From: CAYQCE01 sp964415885
GTDB taxonomy: Bacteria > Zixibacteria > MSB-5A5 > JAABVY01 > JAHJOQ01
Direction of reading: 5' to 3'
Assembly (NCBI GenBank): GCA_964415885.1
Contig: CAYQCE010000008.1
Location: 15,048 to 79,047, forward strand
DNA length: 64,000 nt
Shown: positions 35,657 to 45,616 of the stretch, piece after piece
How positions within the stretch are numbered: the stretch's first letter is position 1
Layout: each line of letters starts with the position of its first letter
Notes under the pieces: model-generated
Databases searched by the model: none
Seen by the model: the letters and a program-made list of their open reading frames with translations, nothing else
What the model was told of the DNA's origin: nothing
Made by a program: the position numbers and the translations under genes

Positions 35657-36628
35657 ATGATTAGTTCATTTATATGGAATCCTGAAGACGGCGGCCGTCA
35701 GGTCGACGGCATGATCAATTTTCGCGAATTGATCGACAAGAAGGATACCGTGATGTGGGTCGACTTGAGCCAGCCGACCGATGAGGAGTCGTACATCCTC
35801 ACCCATGACTTCAAGTTCCATCCGCTGGTCATTGAGGATGTCCTCTCCGAGATGTCACGACCGAAGGTTGATGACTTCGACGACTACCTTTTCGTTGTGT
35901 TTCTCGTAGCCAGCGGTCGTCCCGGAGGAAGGGAAGAGATGCCCTTCAAGGAAGTCGGCCTGTTTTTGACAACAAATACGGTCGTAACCGTGCATTTCGA
36001 GCCGCTCAGATCAATCGACTCGCTGTTTCGCCGTCTGCACCGGGACGAGAGGTTCATCTCGAGAGGAGCCGATTTCTTCTTTCACACCGTTCTGGACCAT
36101 CTTGCCGACACCTACTTCGACACGCTGAGGATCATCGAGAACGAGACCGACCGGATCGAGGATGATGTCTTCGAGGATCCCGGTCCGGAGATAGTGAAGC
36201 GGATATTCACGATTCGTCGAGACGTTCTTCAGGTGAAGCGGACAATCGCGCCGCTCAAGGAGGTCGTGGGGCAGTTCGAACGGGCGAAGTTCTCGCTGGT
36301 CAGAGATCGCACAGCGATTTACTTTTCCGACATCCACGATCATCTTGCTCGATTTTCCGACGAGGCAGACGAGCATCGTGATGCCCTGAATTCATCTCTC
36401 GAAGTGTACTACTCGACCATATCTACCCGTACCAACGAGATAATCAAGTTTTTGACGATATTTACAGCCATCCTTCTCCCGCCTACCTTCATCGTGGGAC
36501 TTTACGGGATGAACTTCGCACACATGCCCGAACTGGAGTGGAAATACGGCTATCTCTTCGCGTGGGCCGTGATTCTCATTTTTGTGACCGGTCTGCTCGT
36601 GTTTTTCCGCAAGAAGAAGTGGATATGA
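35657..36628 (+). CDS. corA: CorA-type divalent cation channel
   Basis: A 323-residue protein of typical CorA length. A large soluble N-terminal domain contains TVVTVHFEPL. A long helix follows, then two C-terminal membrane segments with the signature GLYGMNF between them (the GMN selectivity filter), and the basic tail FFRKKKWI. It mediates Mg2+ (or Co2+/Ni2+) influx. It stands alone, followed by the TetR-regulated efflux operon. GGAAAG lies upstream of the ATG. Confidence 0.95.
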   Translation: MISSFIWNPEDGGRQVDGMINFRELIDKKDTVMWVDLSQPTDEESYILTHDFKFHPLVIEDVLSEMSRPKVDDFDDYLFVVFLVASGRPGGREEMPFKEVGLFLTTNTVVTVHFEPLRSIDSLFRRLHRDERFISRGADFFFHTVLDHLADTYFDTLRIIENETDRIEDDVFEDPGPEIVKRIFTIRRDVLQVKRTIAPLKEVVGQFERAKFSLVRDRTAIYFSDIHDHLARFSDEADEHRDALNSSLEVYYSTISTRTNEIIKFLTIFTAILLPPTFIVGLYGMNFAHMPELEWKYGYLFAWAVILIFVTGLLVFFRKKKWI

Positions 36629-36699
36629 CTCCGGTTTGTAATCTCGATGCCTCATCTGCTCTTTTTCTGATCTCCGCGATTGAATAACGCAACTTTAAC

Positions 36700-36744
36700 T
36701 TGACAAGGCCGTAGGAACGTATAAATTGACTGACCGGTCGGTCA
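36700..36744 (+). promoter_or_regulatory. Promoter and TetR-type operator of the RND efflux operon
   Basis: TTGACA (36700-36705) is followed, after 16 bases, by TAAATT at 36722-36727; TATAAA at 36720 is an alternative with a short spacer. TGACTGACCGGTCGGTCA (36727-36744) is a near-perfect palindrome (16 of 18 positions) of the form bound by many TetR/AcrR regulators, and it covers the predicted transcription start. This predicts autorepression of the tetR gene and the operon behind it. Confidence 0.6.
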
Positions 36745-36779
36745 CAAAACGACTGTTTTTTGCGCACTGGAGGCACAAG

Positions 36780-37382
36780 ATACCGAGAGGACAACTTACA
36801 GAGGCGGAACGCGAGCAAAGGCGGATCGAGATAATCGGTGCGGCTGTTCGCGAATTCGCTGAACACGGCTACCATCAGGCTGACGTTGGCCAGATAGCAT
36901 CTCGTGCCGGCGTGGCCAAGGGGACAATTTACAACTACTTCGCGAGCAAGGAGGATTTGTTCGTCGGGGTCATCCGATTCGGGATAAATCAGCTCGTCAC
37001 CGAGCTCAAGAACATCAGTGGGCAGAAGGGTGACGCGGTGACCCGTTTAAGAAAGGCCGTTCTCGAATCACTGAAGTTCACCGAGCGGAACCTCGGATTC
37101 TATCGTGTGCTGATGAAAGAGGCGATCCACTCTTGCCCGAGCGCCGCTGCAGAGTGCGGAGAGATTCACAAGGCGGTTCTGGACGTGGTCGAGAAGATCA
37201 TTAAGCAGTGTATCTCATCCGGACAAGTCTCACGGATGGACAGCAGAATTTTGGCTGTCATGCTTTACGGTCTCGTGGACGGTGTGACGATGAACGCGGT
37301 ACTTCTCTCGAACAAACTCGATGTAAATAAGAGTCACAGAGCAATAATGAGAGTATTTCTCGATGGGACAAGGAAGAGATGA
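36780..37382 (+). CDS. TetR/AcrR-family repressor of the adjacent efflux operon
   Basis: A regulator of about 200 residues with a TetR helix-turn-helix (IIGAAVREFAEHGYHQADVGQIASRAGVAKGTIYNYFASKEDLF) and a helical ligand domain. The frame has no ATG, GTG or TTG between the operator and the domain. TTG 36726 lies inside the operator and before the predicted transcript start. GGAGG at 36769-36773 is followed six bases later by ATA (36780), which would give the natural N-terminus IPRGQLTEAEREQ. I therefore place the start there, tentatively; the longer TTG form (36726) is the conventional alternative. Its stop overlaps the ATG of the tolC gene by four bases. Confidence 0.85.
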   Translation: MPRGQLTEAEREQRRIEIIGAAVREFAEHGYHQADVGQIASRAGVAKGTIYNYFASKEDLFVGVIRFGINQLVTELKNISGQKGDAVTRLRKAVLESLKFTERNLGFYRVLMKEAIHSCPSAAAECGEIHKAVLDVVEKIIKQCISSGQVSRMDSRILAVMLYGLVDGVTMNAVLLSNKLDVNKSHRAIMRVFLDGTRKR

Positions 37383-38722
37383 GTTACATTCGCAATGCAA
37401 GACAACTGCTGGTTGCTTTTCTACTGGTATGCACGGCGGCCTCATCTGCGGTAGCTGAACGAACGCTGACCCTTACTGATGCTATCAAGCTGGGGCTCGA
37501 GAATGACGAGACGTATCTTATTGCGGAAGAGGATTTGTATCGAGCCAGAGGGCGCGTGCGCGAAGCGTGGGGTGGGGCCTTGCCTGATCTGAATCTAAAC
37601 GCCAACTATACCCGGAATGTAGAGATCCCTGAGCTGACAATAGCCGGTCAGACGGTCAAGTTCGGGAGCGAAAACACATACATTCTCGGACTCACGCTGA
37701 CACAGCCGATCTGGCTGGGGGGCAAGGTCTTCTCTGGTCTCAAGGTTGCGCGCTATTACCGAAACTATGCCGACTACAAGTTGAAGCAAACCCGAAACGA
37801 TGTTATCTACGAAATCAAGCAAGGCTTCTTCGGTGCCAGGCTCGCCGATGATGTGGTGGAGATATATGAGGATGCTCTCGAACAGGCGGAGTTGAATCTG
37901 AACAACGTCCAGAAGATGCACGAGCAGGGAATGGCCGCCGAATTCGATCTGCTCCGTGCGGAGGTCGAAGTGGCGAATATCAGGCCGCAGTTGATCAAGG
38001 CCGGAAACGATTCGCAGCTCGCAATCATAAATCTGAAAAACCGCCTCGGAATCGATCCGGAAGAGGAAATCTCGCTCGTATACGAGTTTGACGACTCCGA
38101 GCTGGATGAGGAGTTGAGCCTCGCAGAGGCATTGTCTCATGCACTGCGGGATCATCCGTCAGTTCATCTTCAGGAGAATTTGGTCAAATCGTACGATCAG
38201 GCGGTAACAATAGTAAAGGCGGATGGCCGTCCACAGTTGTCGTTTCAGACGTCGTACCAGCTTCAGCAGGAAAGCGATCAGTTTTCTCCCACTGAAGGTA
38301 CTTGGACCGATGCCTGGTCGGCATCCATTAATCTCACATTTGCAGTTTTTGATGGAAGAGCGAACTCTGGCCGAGTTATACAGGCGAGGGCTGATCGAAA
38401 TGAGAGCCGCCTGCTCCTGAAACAGATTCGCGAGAATGTAATGCTCTCGGTGCGGTCGGCGTATGCATCCTGGGAGGAGGCAGTTGCAAGTCTGGAGACT
38501 CAGGAGAAGACGATTGCACAGGCGGAGGAGGGTCTTCGAATTGCGAACCTCAGGTACCAGAGCGGAGTCGGTACCCAGTTGGAGGTCCTGTCTGCCCAGA
38601 CCGCAAATACACAGGCTAAAGTCAACTACATAAATGCCATCTACGATTTCGAGCTTGCGGTAGCCGGGTTTATCCGAGCCGCCGGATACCAGCCGGACAT
38701 CACGGGAGATGAGAATGAATAG
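37379..38722 (+). CDS. TolC-family outer-membrane efflux protein
   Basis: A 447-residue exported protein with a signal peptide (about 1-26) and the two-fold coiled-coil pattern of outer-membrane efflux factors: AIKLGLENDETYLIAEEDLYRARG, MHEQGMAAEFDLLRAEVEVANI, and LRYQSGVGTQLEVLSAQTANTQA. It would be the exit duct of the tripartite pump encoded by the next two genes. Its start overlaps the tetR stop and its stop overlaps the adaptor start, so the operon is tightly packed. Confidence 0.92.
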   Translation: MSYIRNARQLLVAFLLVCTAASSAVAERTLTLTDAIKLGLENDETYLIAEEDLYRARGRVREAWGGALPDLNLNANYTRNVEIPELTIAGQTVKFGSENTYILGLTLTQPIWLGGKVFSGLKVARYYRNYADYKLKQTRNDVIYEIKQGFFGARLADDVVEIYEDALEQAELNLNNVQKMHEQGMAAEFDLLRAEVEVANIRPQLIKAGNDSQLAIINLKNRLGIDPEEEISLVYEFDDSELDEELSLAEALSHALRDHPSVHLQENLVKSYDQAVTIVKADGRPQLSFQTSYQLQQESDQFSPTEGTWTDAWSASINLTFAVFDGRANSGRVIQARADRNESRLLLKQIRENVMLSVRSAYASWEEAVASLETQEKTIAQAEEGLRIANLRYQSGVGTQLEVLSAQTANTQAKVNYINAIYDFELAVAGFIRAAGYQPDITGDENE

Positions 38723-39749
38723 ACTACCTGGATTTCTGATAACTGTTGTAGCGCTGATGTGGTTGTCCTGCGGCCAGCAGGAGGTCAATGAGACTGTTGA
38801 TGAGAAATACACGGTCGAGACGGGACAGGTCTTACTTGGTGATATGACGGTATACCGCGAGTATACCGGGACCCTCGAGGGTATCGAGCAGGCTGATCTC
38901 TCCGCGAAGATAAGTGAGACAGTAACTAAGGTCCTGGTGAATCCAGGGGATAAGGTGAAGGCCGGCAGCGTACTCATATCGCTCGACTTGAGCGGTCCTT
39001 CATCGCAATATCAGCAGGCCAAGGCTCAGTTCGAATTTGCATCGAGCACGCTGAACAAGATGAAACGTCTGTACGAAGAGGGGGCGATCTCAGAGCAGTC
39101 ATTCGACGACACCAAGACTTCGTATCGCGTTGCAGAGGCGAACTTCAAGGCCGCGAAAGAAATGGTCAATGTGATATCTCCGATTTCCGGGATCGTCACT
39201 GACATTGCAGTCAACGTTGGTGACCAGACTTCTATTGGAATGAAGCTCGCGACTGTATCGCGCGAAGACTCCCTGCGCTTGACCGTGGGAGTTGATCAGG
39301 AAGATATCGAGTACATTTCTGTCGGAATGCCGGCGTTGGTTTTCTCCGCTGGTGCCGAATCGAAGACAATCGATGGTCGTGTGCACAGGGTCGCGAGGTC
39401 GGCCGATCCCGAGACGCGTGCTTTCGACGTCGAAGTCGTTATTGAATCGAACCACTACAATCTCAGGCCGGGGAGTTTTGCGGGCGCGAGAATCCCGCTT
39501 CTCGATCTGAGCGATATTGTCAAGGTGAAGGATGATGCTATTCTCCTTCAAGAAGGGCTGAAGAAGATATTCGTAGTGAGAGGCGATTCAGCCTTCATGC
39601 GGGACATTGAGACCGGCGAAAGCTCCGGAGGATTCACGCAGGTTCTCTCTGGTGTCGAAGCTGGTGACACAGTTGTGACGCTCGGACAGGCATTTCTTCC
39701 CGAGAAAGCAGCCGTGACCGTTGATGGGGAGGAGGTCGGCTTAGAATGA
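38715..39749 (+). CDS. RND periplasmic adaptor (membrane-fusion lipoprotein)
   Basis: A 344-residue lipoprotein with lipobox LSCG near residue 18. It shows the adaptor pattern: LSAKISETVTKVLVNPGDKVKAGSVLISLD (lipoyl half-motif), a coiled-coil hairpin, ISPISGIVTDIAVNVGDQTSIG (second half), and beta-barrel and membrane-proximal domains. The start at ATG 38715 is six bases behind GGGAG; ATG 38709 is also in frame. It links the RND pump to the TolC channel. The last bases overlap the pump's ATG (39746). Confidence 0.92.
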   Translation: MNRLPGFLITVVALMWLSCGQQEVNETVDEKYTVETGQVLLGDMTVYREYTGTLEGIEQADLSAKISETVTKVLVNPGDKVKAGSVLISLDLSGPSSQYQQAKAQFEFASSTLNKMKRLYEEGAISEQSFDDTKTSYRVAEANFKAAKEMVNVISPISGIVTDIAVNVGDQTSIGMKLATVSREDSLRLTVGVDQEDIEYISVGMPALVFSAGAESKTIDGRVHRVARSADPETRAFDVEVVIESNHYNLRPGSFAGARIPLLDLSDIVKVKDDAILLQEGLKKIFVVRGDSAFMRDIETGESSGGFTQVLSGVEAGDTVVTLGQAFLPEKAAVTVDGEEVGLE

Positions 39750-42700
39750 TCCTCTCAGACGTATCGATTAGACGGCCTGTATTTGCTACGATGATGATTA
39801 TCGCGCTGGTCGTGCTCGGTATTGCCTCGTTCCTGCGCCTCAATATAGCTCTCTTTCCCGATATCGACTTTCCGTTCGTAGTCGTTACGACCGTCTATCC
39901 GGGAGCATCCGCAGAGGCTGTCGAGAACGACGTTACAGAGAAGATCGAGGAGGCGGTATCGGCAATCGAGGGACTGGAGGATATCCAGTCGACATCTCGT
40001 GAGGGTCTCTCGCAGGTGCTGCTCCGATTCGAGCTCGAGATGGACGGCAAGGAGAAGGCGACCGATGTTCGCGACAAGATGGCCGCTAACCGGGGTGAGC
40101 TTCCGCAGGATATCGAAGAGCCGATCATTCAGCGGTTCGATCCCGCCGAAGAGCCAATTATTTCAATTGCCGTATCGAGTGATGAGAGGTCGCCTCGCGA
40201 ACTGACACGGATTGCCGACGATCGCATCAAGACGCGCATCCAATCGAAGCAGGGTATTGGCGCTGTTGAAATTGTTGGCGGATATGACCGTGAGATTCAG
40301 GTCGAGCTCGATATCAATAAACTCGCGGCATACGAGCTCTCACCGTTTGACATACAGCGATCGATCGCCGCTCAGAATCTCGAGATCCCCGGCGGAAAGG
40401 TCAAGCAGGGGAGCACCGAGTTTCTGGTCAGGACTATGGGACGGTTCGAGAACCTCGACCAGCTTGGAAATCTGGTTGTTGCCACGCCGCAGGGCAAGTT
40501 CGTTCGGCTTGATGAGCTTGCGACGATCACAGATGGTGTTGAGGACTTCGAATCCCTTTCACGTCTGAACGGATCGCGGGCGGTGGCGTTGACGGTGAAG
40601 AAAGTCTCCGGCGGCAACACCGTAGAGGTCGCAGATGCTGTCTACGAGGAGCTCGCGGTGCTTCGCAATGAGCTTCCCGATGACATCGAGCTGATTATCG
40701 CTCGAGACAATTCTTCATTCACTCGTGATGCCGTTCACGATGTCGAAATTGCCATGATCTACGGATCGATCCTCGCGATTATCGTGATTTTTCTCTTCCT
40801 GGCGGATATCAAGCCTACCGTGATTTCGGGTATCGCGATCCCGACTTCGATTATAGCGACGTTCACGTTTATGAACGCGCTCGGTTTTACACTCAATTTC
40901 ATGACGCTTTTGGGGTTGTCGCTCGCTGTAGGACTGCTCATCGATGACGCGATAGTCGTCATCGAAAATATATATCGACATGTGGAAATGAAGAAGTCCT
41001 CCAAGGATGCAGCGGCAGATGCGACGTCCGAAATAGGGCTTGCTGTGACGGCCACGACATTCTCTATCATGGTTGTCTTCCTCCCGGTAGCGTATATGAA
41101 GGGTATTGTCGGCAGGTTCTTCTTCTCTTTCGGAATGACCGTAGCGTTCGCCGTGCTCGTGTCGCTCTTTGTAGCGTTCACGCTCACTCCGATGCTGTCA
41201 TCCCGATGGCTGAAGTCGCCAAAGTCGCGCAAGGGGACGCGGAACCCGATCTATATGATTACGAACGCGTGGAACGCGTTCTTCGACGGTATTAACCGGC
41301 GATACAAAAGAGTGCTCGGTTGGGCTCTCAATCATCGGATCCTGACACTTGTTTTTGCAACTGTTGCCTTTATCGGCGGACTTATGCTCTATCCTATAAT
41401 CGGATTCGAATTCATTCCGACCACGGATGAGTCGCAGGCGTTTGTCTCCGTGGAGACAGCTCCGGGTACACGCCTCGAGGCTACCGAAGGGATAGTGGCG
41501 GAGGTCGAGAGGCGAATTATGGAATACGATATTGTCACGGACGTATTCACAACCATTGGCGGAGAAGCCACCCCGATTAACGAGAGTATGGTCACGGTGA
41601 AACTCGTCCCCAAGGATGAGAGAGACCTGTCTGCCATGCAGTTCATAGCTGACCTGCGCGGGAGGCTGAAGTCAATCCCGGGAATCAAGACGAGTGTCTC
41701 GCGTGAACCTCCACAGGACGGGGGAAACGCCCCGGTCGCATACTCCGTAACCGGAGAGAACGATGAACGCGTGAAGGCATATACGAGACGGCTGTTCGAC
41801 ATAGTTCAGAAGACGCCCGGCACTGTGGACGTGGATAATACTCTCTCGCAGGGCACGCCTGAACTCCGAGTCAATGTCGATCGTAACAAGGTCGCCGACC
41901 TGGGACTGAACATGCAGGAGATCGGTAGGGCCGTGCGTCTGTTGATCGAGGGCGAGGTTGTCTCGAGGTTCAAGGATATCGAGGATGAGTATGATATCCG
42001 GTTGCGCGTTAAAGAGTCGCACCGGAATGTCGCGACCTCGCTCAAGGACTTCCTAATTCCCTCCGTGAAGGAAGTTGAGGCGACCGATCGCTTCATGGTG
42101 CCGCTGTCGCGTGTGGCTCAGCTCGAAAAATGGGGTGGGCCGACTGAGAAGACGCGATTCGATCAGAAGCGAGAGTATCGCGTAACGGCGAACGTGCAGG
42201 GGCGATTCTCGGGGAACGTCCGTCAGGATATCGAAACCGAGTTCGCGAAGATCAATCTGCCGCCGGGATACAAGATTCAGCCGGTCGGTGAGGGTGAGTA
42301 CCAGAAAGAGTCGTTCAATTATATCTTCGAGGCGCTGTTCCTTGCGATCGTGTTTATATATCTTCTGCTTGCCTCGCAGTTCAACCATTTTCTCGATCCA
42401 CTGTCGATTATGGCATCGTTGCCTCTTTCATTGTTCGGTGCGTTTCTCGGACTGCTGATCTTCGGCAGCTCGATTTCGCTTATCTCACTCATCGGTGTTA
42501 TTATGCTGATGGGTATTGTGACGAAGAACGCGATTCTGCTGGTCGACTTTGCCAAGCAGAGACGAGCCGAGGGTATGTCGCGCCGGGAGGCTCTCCTCGA
42601 TGCGGGTCCGATCAGATTCCGTCCGATTATGATGACCACGCTTTCGATGGTTTTCGGCGTGCTGCCGCTCGCGCTCGCGCTCGGACCGGGTGCGGAATTG

Positions 42701-42856
42701 AGAGCGCCTATCGCACGTGTCGTAATTGGTGGGCTGCTCTCCTCAACTGTATTGACTTTGGTCGTAGTTCCGGTAGTTTATACTGTCTTCGATGATATCG
42801 GAGGCTTCTTCACGGGACGGAAAAAGGACAAGCAGATTGAGCAGACCGCAAATTAG
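39746..42856 (+). CDS. HAE1-type RND multidrug efflux pump
   Basis: A 1036-residue inner-membrane pump. N-terminal SIRRPVFATMMIIALVVLG, the porter sequence YPGASAEAVENDVTEKIEEAV, and TM4 LLGLSLAVGLLIDDAIVVIENIYRH with the paired acidic residues of proton relay support the call. C-terminal GIVTKNAILLVDFAKQRR and RFRPIMMTTLSMVFGVLPLALALG are typical of AcrB/MexB-like pumps rather than metal pumps. Together with the adjacent adaptor and TolC it would expel drugs or lipophilic compounds. It is regulated by the TetR protein at the head of the operon. Confidence 0.94.
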   Translation: MILSDVSIRRPVFATMMIIALVVLGIASFLRLNIALFPDIDFPFVVVTTVYPGASAEAVENDVTEKIEEAVSAIEGLEDIQSTSREGLSQVLLRFELEMDGKEKATDVRDKMAANRGELPQDIEEPIIQRFDPAEEPIISIAVSSDERSPRELTRIADDRIKTRIQSKQGIGAVEIVGGYDREIQVELDINKLAAYELSPFDIQRSIAAQNLEIPGGKVKQGSTEFLVRTMGRFENLDQLGNLVVATPQGKFVRLDELATITDGVEDFESLSRLNGSRAVALTVKKVSGGNTVEVADAVYEELAVLRNELPDDIELIIARDNSSFTRDAVHDVEIAMIYGSILAIIVIFLFLADIKPTVISGIAIPTSIIATFTFMNALGFTLNFMTLLGLSLAVGLLIDDAIVVIENIYRHVEMKKSSKDAAADATSEIGLAVTATTFSIMVVFLPVAYMKGIVGRFFFSFGMTVAFAVLVSLFVAFTLTPMLSSRWLKSPKSRKGTRNPIYMITNAWNAFFDGINRRYKRVLGWALNHRILTLVFATVAFIGGLMLYPIIGFEFIPTTDESQAFVSVETAPGTRLEATEGIVAEVERRIMEYDIVTDVFTTIGGEATPINESMVTVKLVPKDERDLSAMQFIADLRGRLKSIPGIKTSVSREPPQDGGNAPVAYSVTGENDERVKAYTRRLFDIVQKTPGTVDVDNTLSQGTPELRVNVDRNKVADLGLNMQEIGRAVRLLIEGEVVSRFKDIEDEYDIRLRVKESHRNVATSLKDFLIPSVKEVEATDRFMVPLSRVAQLEKWGGPTEKTRFDQKREYRVTANVQGRFSGNVRQDIETEFAKINLPPGYKIQPVGEGEYQKESFNYIFEALFLAIVFIYLLLASQFNHFLDPLSIMASLPLSLFGAFLGLLIFGSSISLISLIGVIMLMGIVTKNAILLVDFAKQRRAEGMSRREALLDAGPIRFRPIMMTTLSMVFGVLPLALALGPGAELRAPIARVVIGGLLSSTVLTLVVVPVVYTVFDDIGGFFTGRKKDKQIEQTAN

Positions 42857-44468
42857 ATTCAAAGACATCAAGGATACAACGAAGCTGTTCAGGGACTTCA
42901 TCTACAAGGATGGGTCCCTGTCTCCATGGCTGCGCGGAGATTTCCGCAAGATCCAGAGCTACGAAAAGACAAAGCAGGAGCTGCTCGAAACTGACTTTCA
43001 GTGCGGCCGCCTGACGGACATTTTACTTGATCAGAATCGCGAATTCGGAGCATCTGATGCGGTCGAAGCCAATATCCGCAAAATGCGTGACGAAGACGCC
43101 CTCTGTTCCGTGACCGGTCATCAGGTGGGCCTTCTCGGCGGCCCGATGATGATATTCTTCAAGACGCTTACGGCGATCAAGTCGGCAGAGAAGCTGACTG
43201 CCGAGCTCAGGCATCCTGTGGTTCCGGTTTTCTGGATGGCGACAGACGATCACGACCTTGAAGAGGTCGATCATGTACATCTGCCGTCAGACGACGGCCT
43301 GCTCAAAAAGATCAGGTACGAACCGATTGATGCGATTGCGGACAAGCCGATGTCGCATGTCACACTTGACGAGAGCATCAAGGACTTTCTCCGGTCAGTT
43401 GAAGATGAGCTTGCGCGGTCGGAGTTCAAGGATGACCTGATCAGCAGTCTCAGCTCCTGCCATGCGCCGGGTGAGCCGATTTTCTCCGCTTTCGCAAGAT
43501 GTTTCCAGAGATGGTTCCGTGACTATGGTGTTATCTTAGTCAATCCCGCGGACCCGAGGCTGCGAGAAATGGCCAAAGGCGTCTTCCTGCGAGAGGTTGA
43601 TAGTGTCGGCGAAATCAGATCAGCGGTCGACAGCTCGAATAAGTCCCTGGCAGAAGCGCAGTATCATCTTCAGGTCACGCGTGGGGCACGATACAGTAAC
43701 CTGTTTAAGTACACCGGTGTTCGTTCGAGAGTCGGTTTTGATGATGGACAGTTCATTGTCGAAGGCGAGGATGACAGAATGTCCACCGCGGAATTGCTCT
43801 CGGAGGTTCAGTCGTCGCCTGAGCTTTTCTCGCCGAATGTCCTTCTGCGGCCAGTCGTTCAGTCGAAGCTCTTTCCGGCTGTGGAGTTTACTGGAGGACC
43901 GGCGGAGATCGCCTACTTTGCGCAGATTTCCGAGCTGTTTGACATATTCAAAGTTGTTCGTCCGGTAGTACGTCCGCGCATCTCGGCGACCATAATCGAG
44001 CCGAAATACCGGCGGTTCATTGAGAAGCACGATATTGACCTCTGCAGGCTGACTACCAACGACGATCGTGAGATGTACCTCACCGAGATCATGAAGGGGC
44101 GGTTTCCGGAGGATCTGAGTGAATCGCTCGAAAAGACACAGGACAAGGTATCAAAGGCATTAACCGATATCAGAGGGCTCATCGAGAGCAACGAGAATCT
44201 CGTTCGAACCCTTGATAAGACCGCGCGGAAGGTTGACTATGAGCTCAATGAGTTCAGAGGAAAGGTCTTTCAGGCATTCAAGAAGGAGCAGGATGAGTTT
44301 TCCGGCAAATTCCGGATGTGTGCCGAGCAATTATTCCCGGAACAAAGCCTCCAGGAGCGCCATTACAGCTTCATATACTTTGCGAACAAATATGGACCGG
44401 GTATAGTCAATACGCTGTATGATGAACTTGATATCGACACCTCTGAGCATCAAACGGTATACTTCTGA
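42837..44468 (+). CDS. bshC: BshC, putative bacillithiol cysteine ligase
   Basis: A protein of about 543 residues with BshC family motifs: SVTGHQVGLLGGPMMIFFKTL (nucleotide-binding region), VPVFWMATDDHDLEEVDHV, GPAEIAYFAQI and a C-terminal coiled coil. BshC adds cysteine to GlcN-malate in the last step of bacillithiol synthesis. TTG 42837, behind AAGGA, places the start at the conserved N-terminus (RFKDIKDTTKLFRDFIY); ATG 42792 would add 15 residues. The gene overlaps the end of the RND pump gene by about 20 bases. bshA and bshB follow directly, completing the pathway. Confidence 0.92.
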   Translation: MSRPQIRFKDIKDTTKLFRDFIYKDGSLSPWLRGDFRKIQSYEKTKQELLETDFQCGRLTDILLDQNREFGASDAVEANIRKMRDEDALCSVTGHQVGLLGGPMMIFFKTLTAIKSAEKLTAELRHPVVPVFWMATDDHDLEEVDHVHLPSDDGLLKKIRYEPIDAIADKPMSHVTLDESIKDFLRSVEDELARSEFKDDLISSLSSCHAPGEPIFSAFARCFQRWFRDYGVILVNPADPRLREMAKGVFLREVDSVGEIRSAVDSSNKSLAEAQYHLQVTRGARYSNLFKYTGVRSRVGFDDGQFIVEGEDDRMSTAELLSEVQSSPELFSPNVLLRPVVQSKLFPAVEFTGGPAEIAYFAQISELFDIFKVVRPVVRPRISATIIEPKYRRFIEKHDIDLCRLTTNDDREMYLTEIMKGRFPEDLSESLEKTQDKVSKALTDIRGLIESNENLVRTLDKTARKVDYELNEFRGKVFQAFKKEQDEFSGKFRMCAEQLFPEQSLQERHYSFIYFANKYGPGIVNTLYDELDIDTSEHQTVYF

Positions 44469-44477
44469 GGACGCGGG

Positions 44478-45599
44478 ATGAAGATTGGGATTGCATGTCA
44501 TCCGGTTACGGGTGGATCGGGAGTTGTCGCTACTGAGTTGGGTATTGCGCTCGTGGAGCGGGGACACCAGGTCCATCTGGTAAGCTACGAGCTGCCTGTG
44601 CGTGTCGACCGGTTCATGGAGAACCTGTTCTTCCATCAGGTCGATGTCACGGCATACCCGCTTTTCAAGTATCCGCCTTACACCCTGACCCTTGCTGCCA
44701 AGCTAGCGGATGTTGCCTCGACCTGGGACCTCGATATCCTCCATGCGCATTATGCCATCCCGCACGCCACCTGTTGCCATCTGGCGCGGGAGATGCTGCC
44801 CGAGCGCAAGCTGAAGATTATCACCACCCTGCACGGTACCGACATTACGCTCGTAGGTTCGGATAAGTCGTTTCATAGAATTACGAAGTTCTCGATAGAG
44901 GCCTCGGATATGGTGACGACCGTGTCGAACTTTCTCAAGCTGGAAGTATGCAAGGAATTCGCGATCTGCGATGAGCCGCGCGTGATATACAACTTCATTG
45001 ATACAAGCCGGTACCGCCCGAACAATTGTTCGGAGCTGAAGAAGCGGTTTGCCCCAAATGGCGAGAAGATCGTGATTCACATGTCAAACTTCAGGCCTCT
45101 GAAGCGGATAAAGGATGTGATCGACATTTTCCGATTGATCAGAGCCGGAGAGCCTGCCAAATTATTGATGATTGGTGAGGGGCCGGAGCTTGGTACGGCT
45201 CGTGCGCGGGTCGAACAGCATCACCTGACTGAGGATGCGATCTTCCTCGGTTCACAGGAGAATGTCGAAAGGCTGCTCGGAGTCGGCGACCTGTTCCTGT
45301 TGCCATCGGAGCATGAAAGCTTCGGACTCGCAGCGCTCGAGGCGTTATCCTGCGGGGTGCCGGTAATCGGAACGTCGCATACGGGTATTCCGGAACTTGT
45401 TGATGATGGCAAGTCTGGATATGTCCTTCCACTGGGTGATGTAGAAACAATGGCTATAAAGGGCCTCGATCTGCTCTCGAATCCTGAGAAGCACAGGCAG
45501 TTCAGTGAGTATGCCAGAAAGGCTGCAGTTGAGCGGTTCGATGAAGAGATGATTGTGAGCCAGTATGAGTCTCTGTATGAAGAGGCTCTCTCCAGGTAG
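44478..45599 (+). CDS. bshA: BshA, N-acetylglucosaminyl-malate synthase
   Basis: A 373-residue GT4-family glycosyltransferase that joins UDP-GlcNAc and L-malate, the first step of bacillithiol synthesis. The N-terminus KIGIACHPVTGGSGVVATELG, the HAHYAIPHATC segment, and ITTLHGTDITLVG match BshA closely. The C-terminal donor site has LPSEHESFGLAALEALSCGVPVIG, the E-x7-E motif region. It begins nine bases after bshC and is followed 17 bases later by the deacetylase. Confidence 0.95.
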   Translation: MKIGIACHPVTGGSGVVATELGIALVERGHQVHLVSYELPVRVDRFMENLFFHQVDVTAYPLFKYPPYTLTLAAKLADVASTWDLDILHAHYAIPHATCCHLAREMLPERKLKIITTLHGTDITLVGSDKSFHRITKFSIEASDMVTTVSNFLKLEVCKEFAICDEPRVIYNFIDTSRYRPNNCSELKKRFAPNGEKIVIHMSNFRPLKRIKDVIDIFRLIRAGEPAKLLMIGEGPELGTARARVEQHHLTEDAIFLGSQENVERLLGVGDLFLLPSEHESFGLAALEALSCGVPVIGTSHTGIPELVDDGKSGYVLPLGDVETMAIKGLDLLSNPEKHRQFSEYARKAAVERFDEEMIVSQYESLYEEALSR

Positions 45600-45616
45600 G
45601 CTTCGGAGCGTTACAG

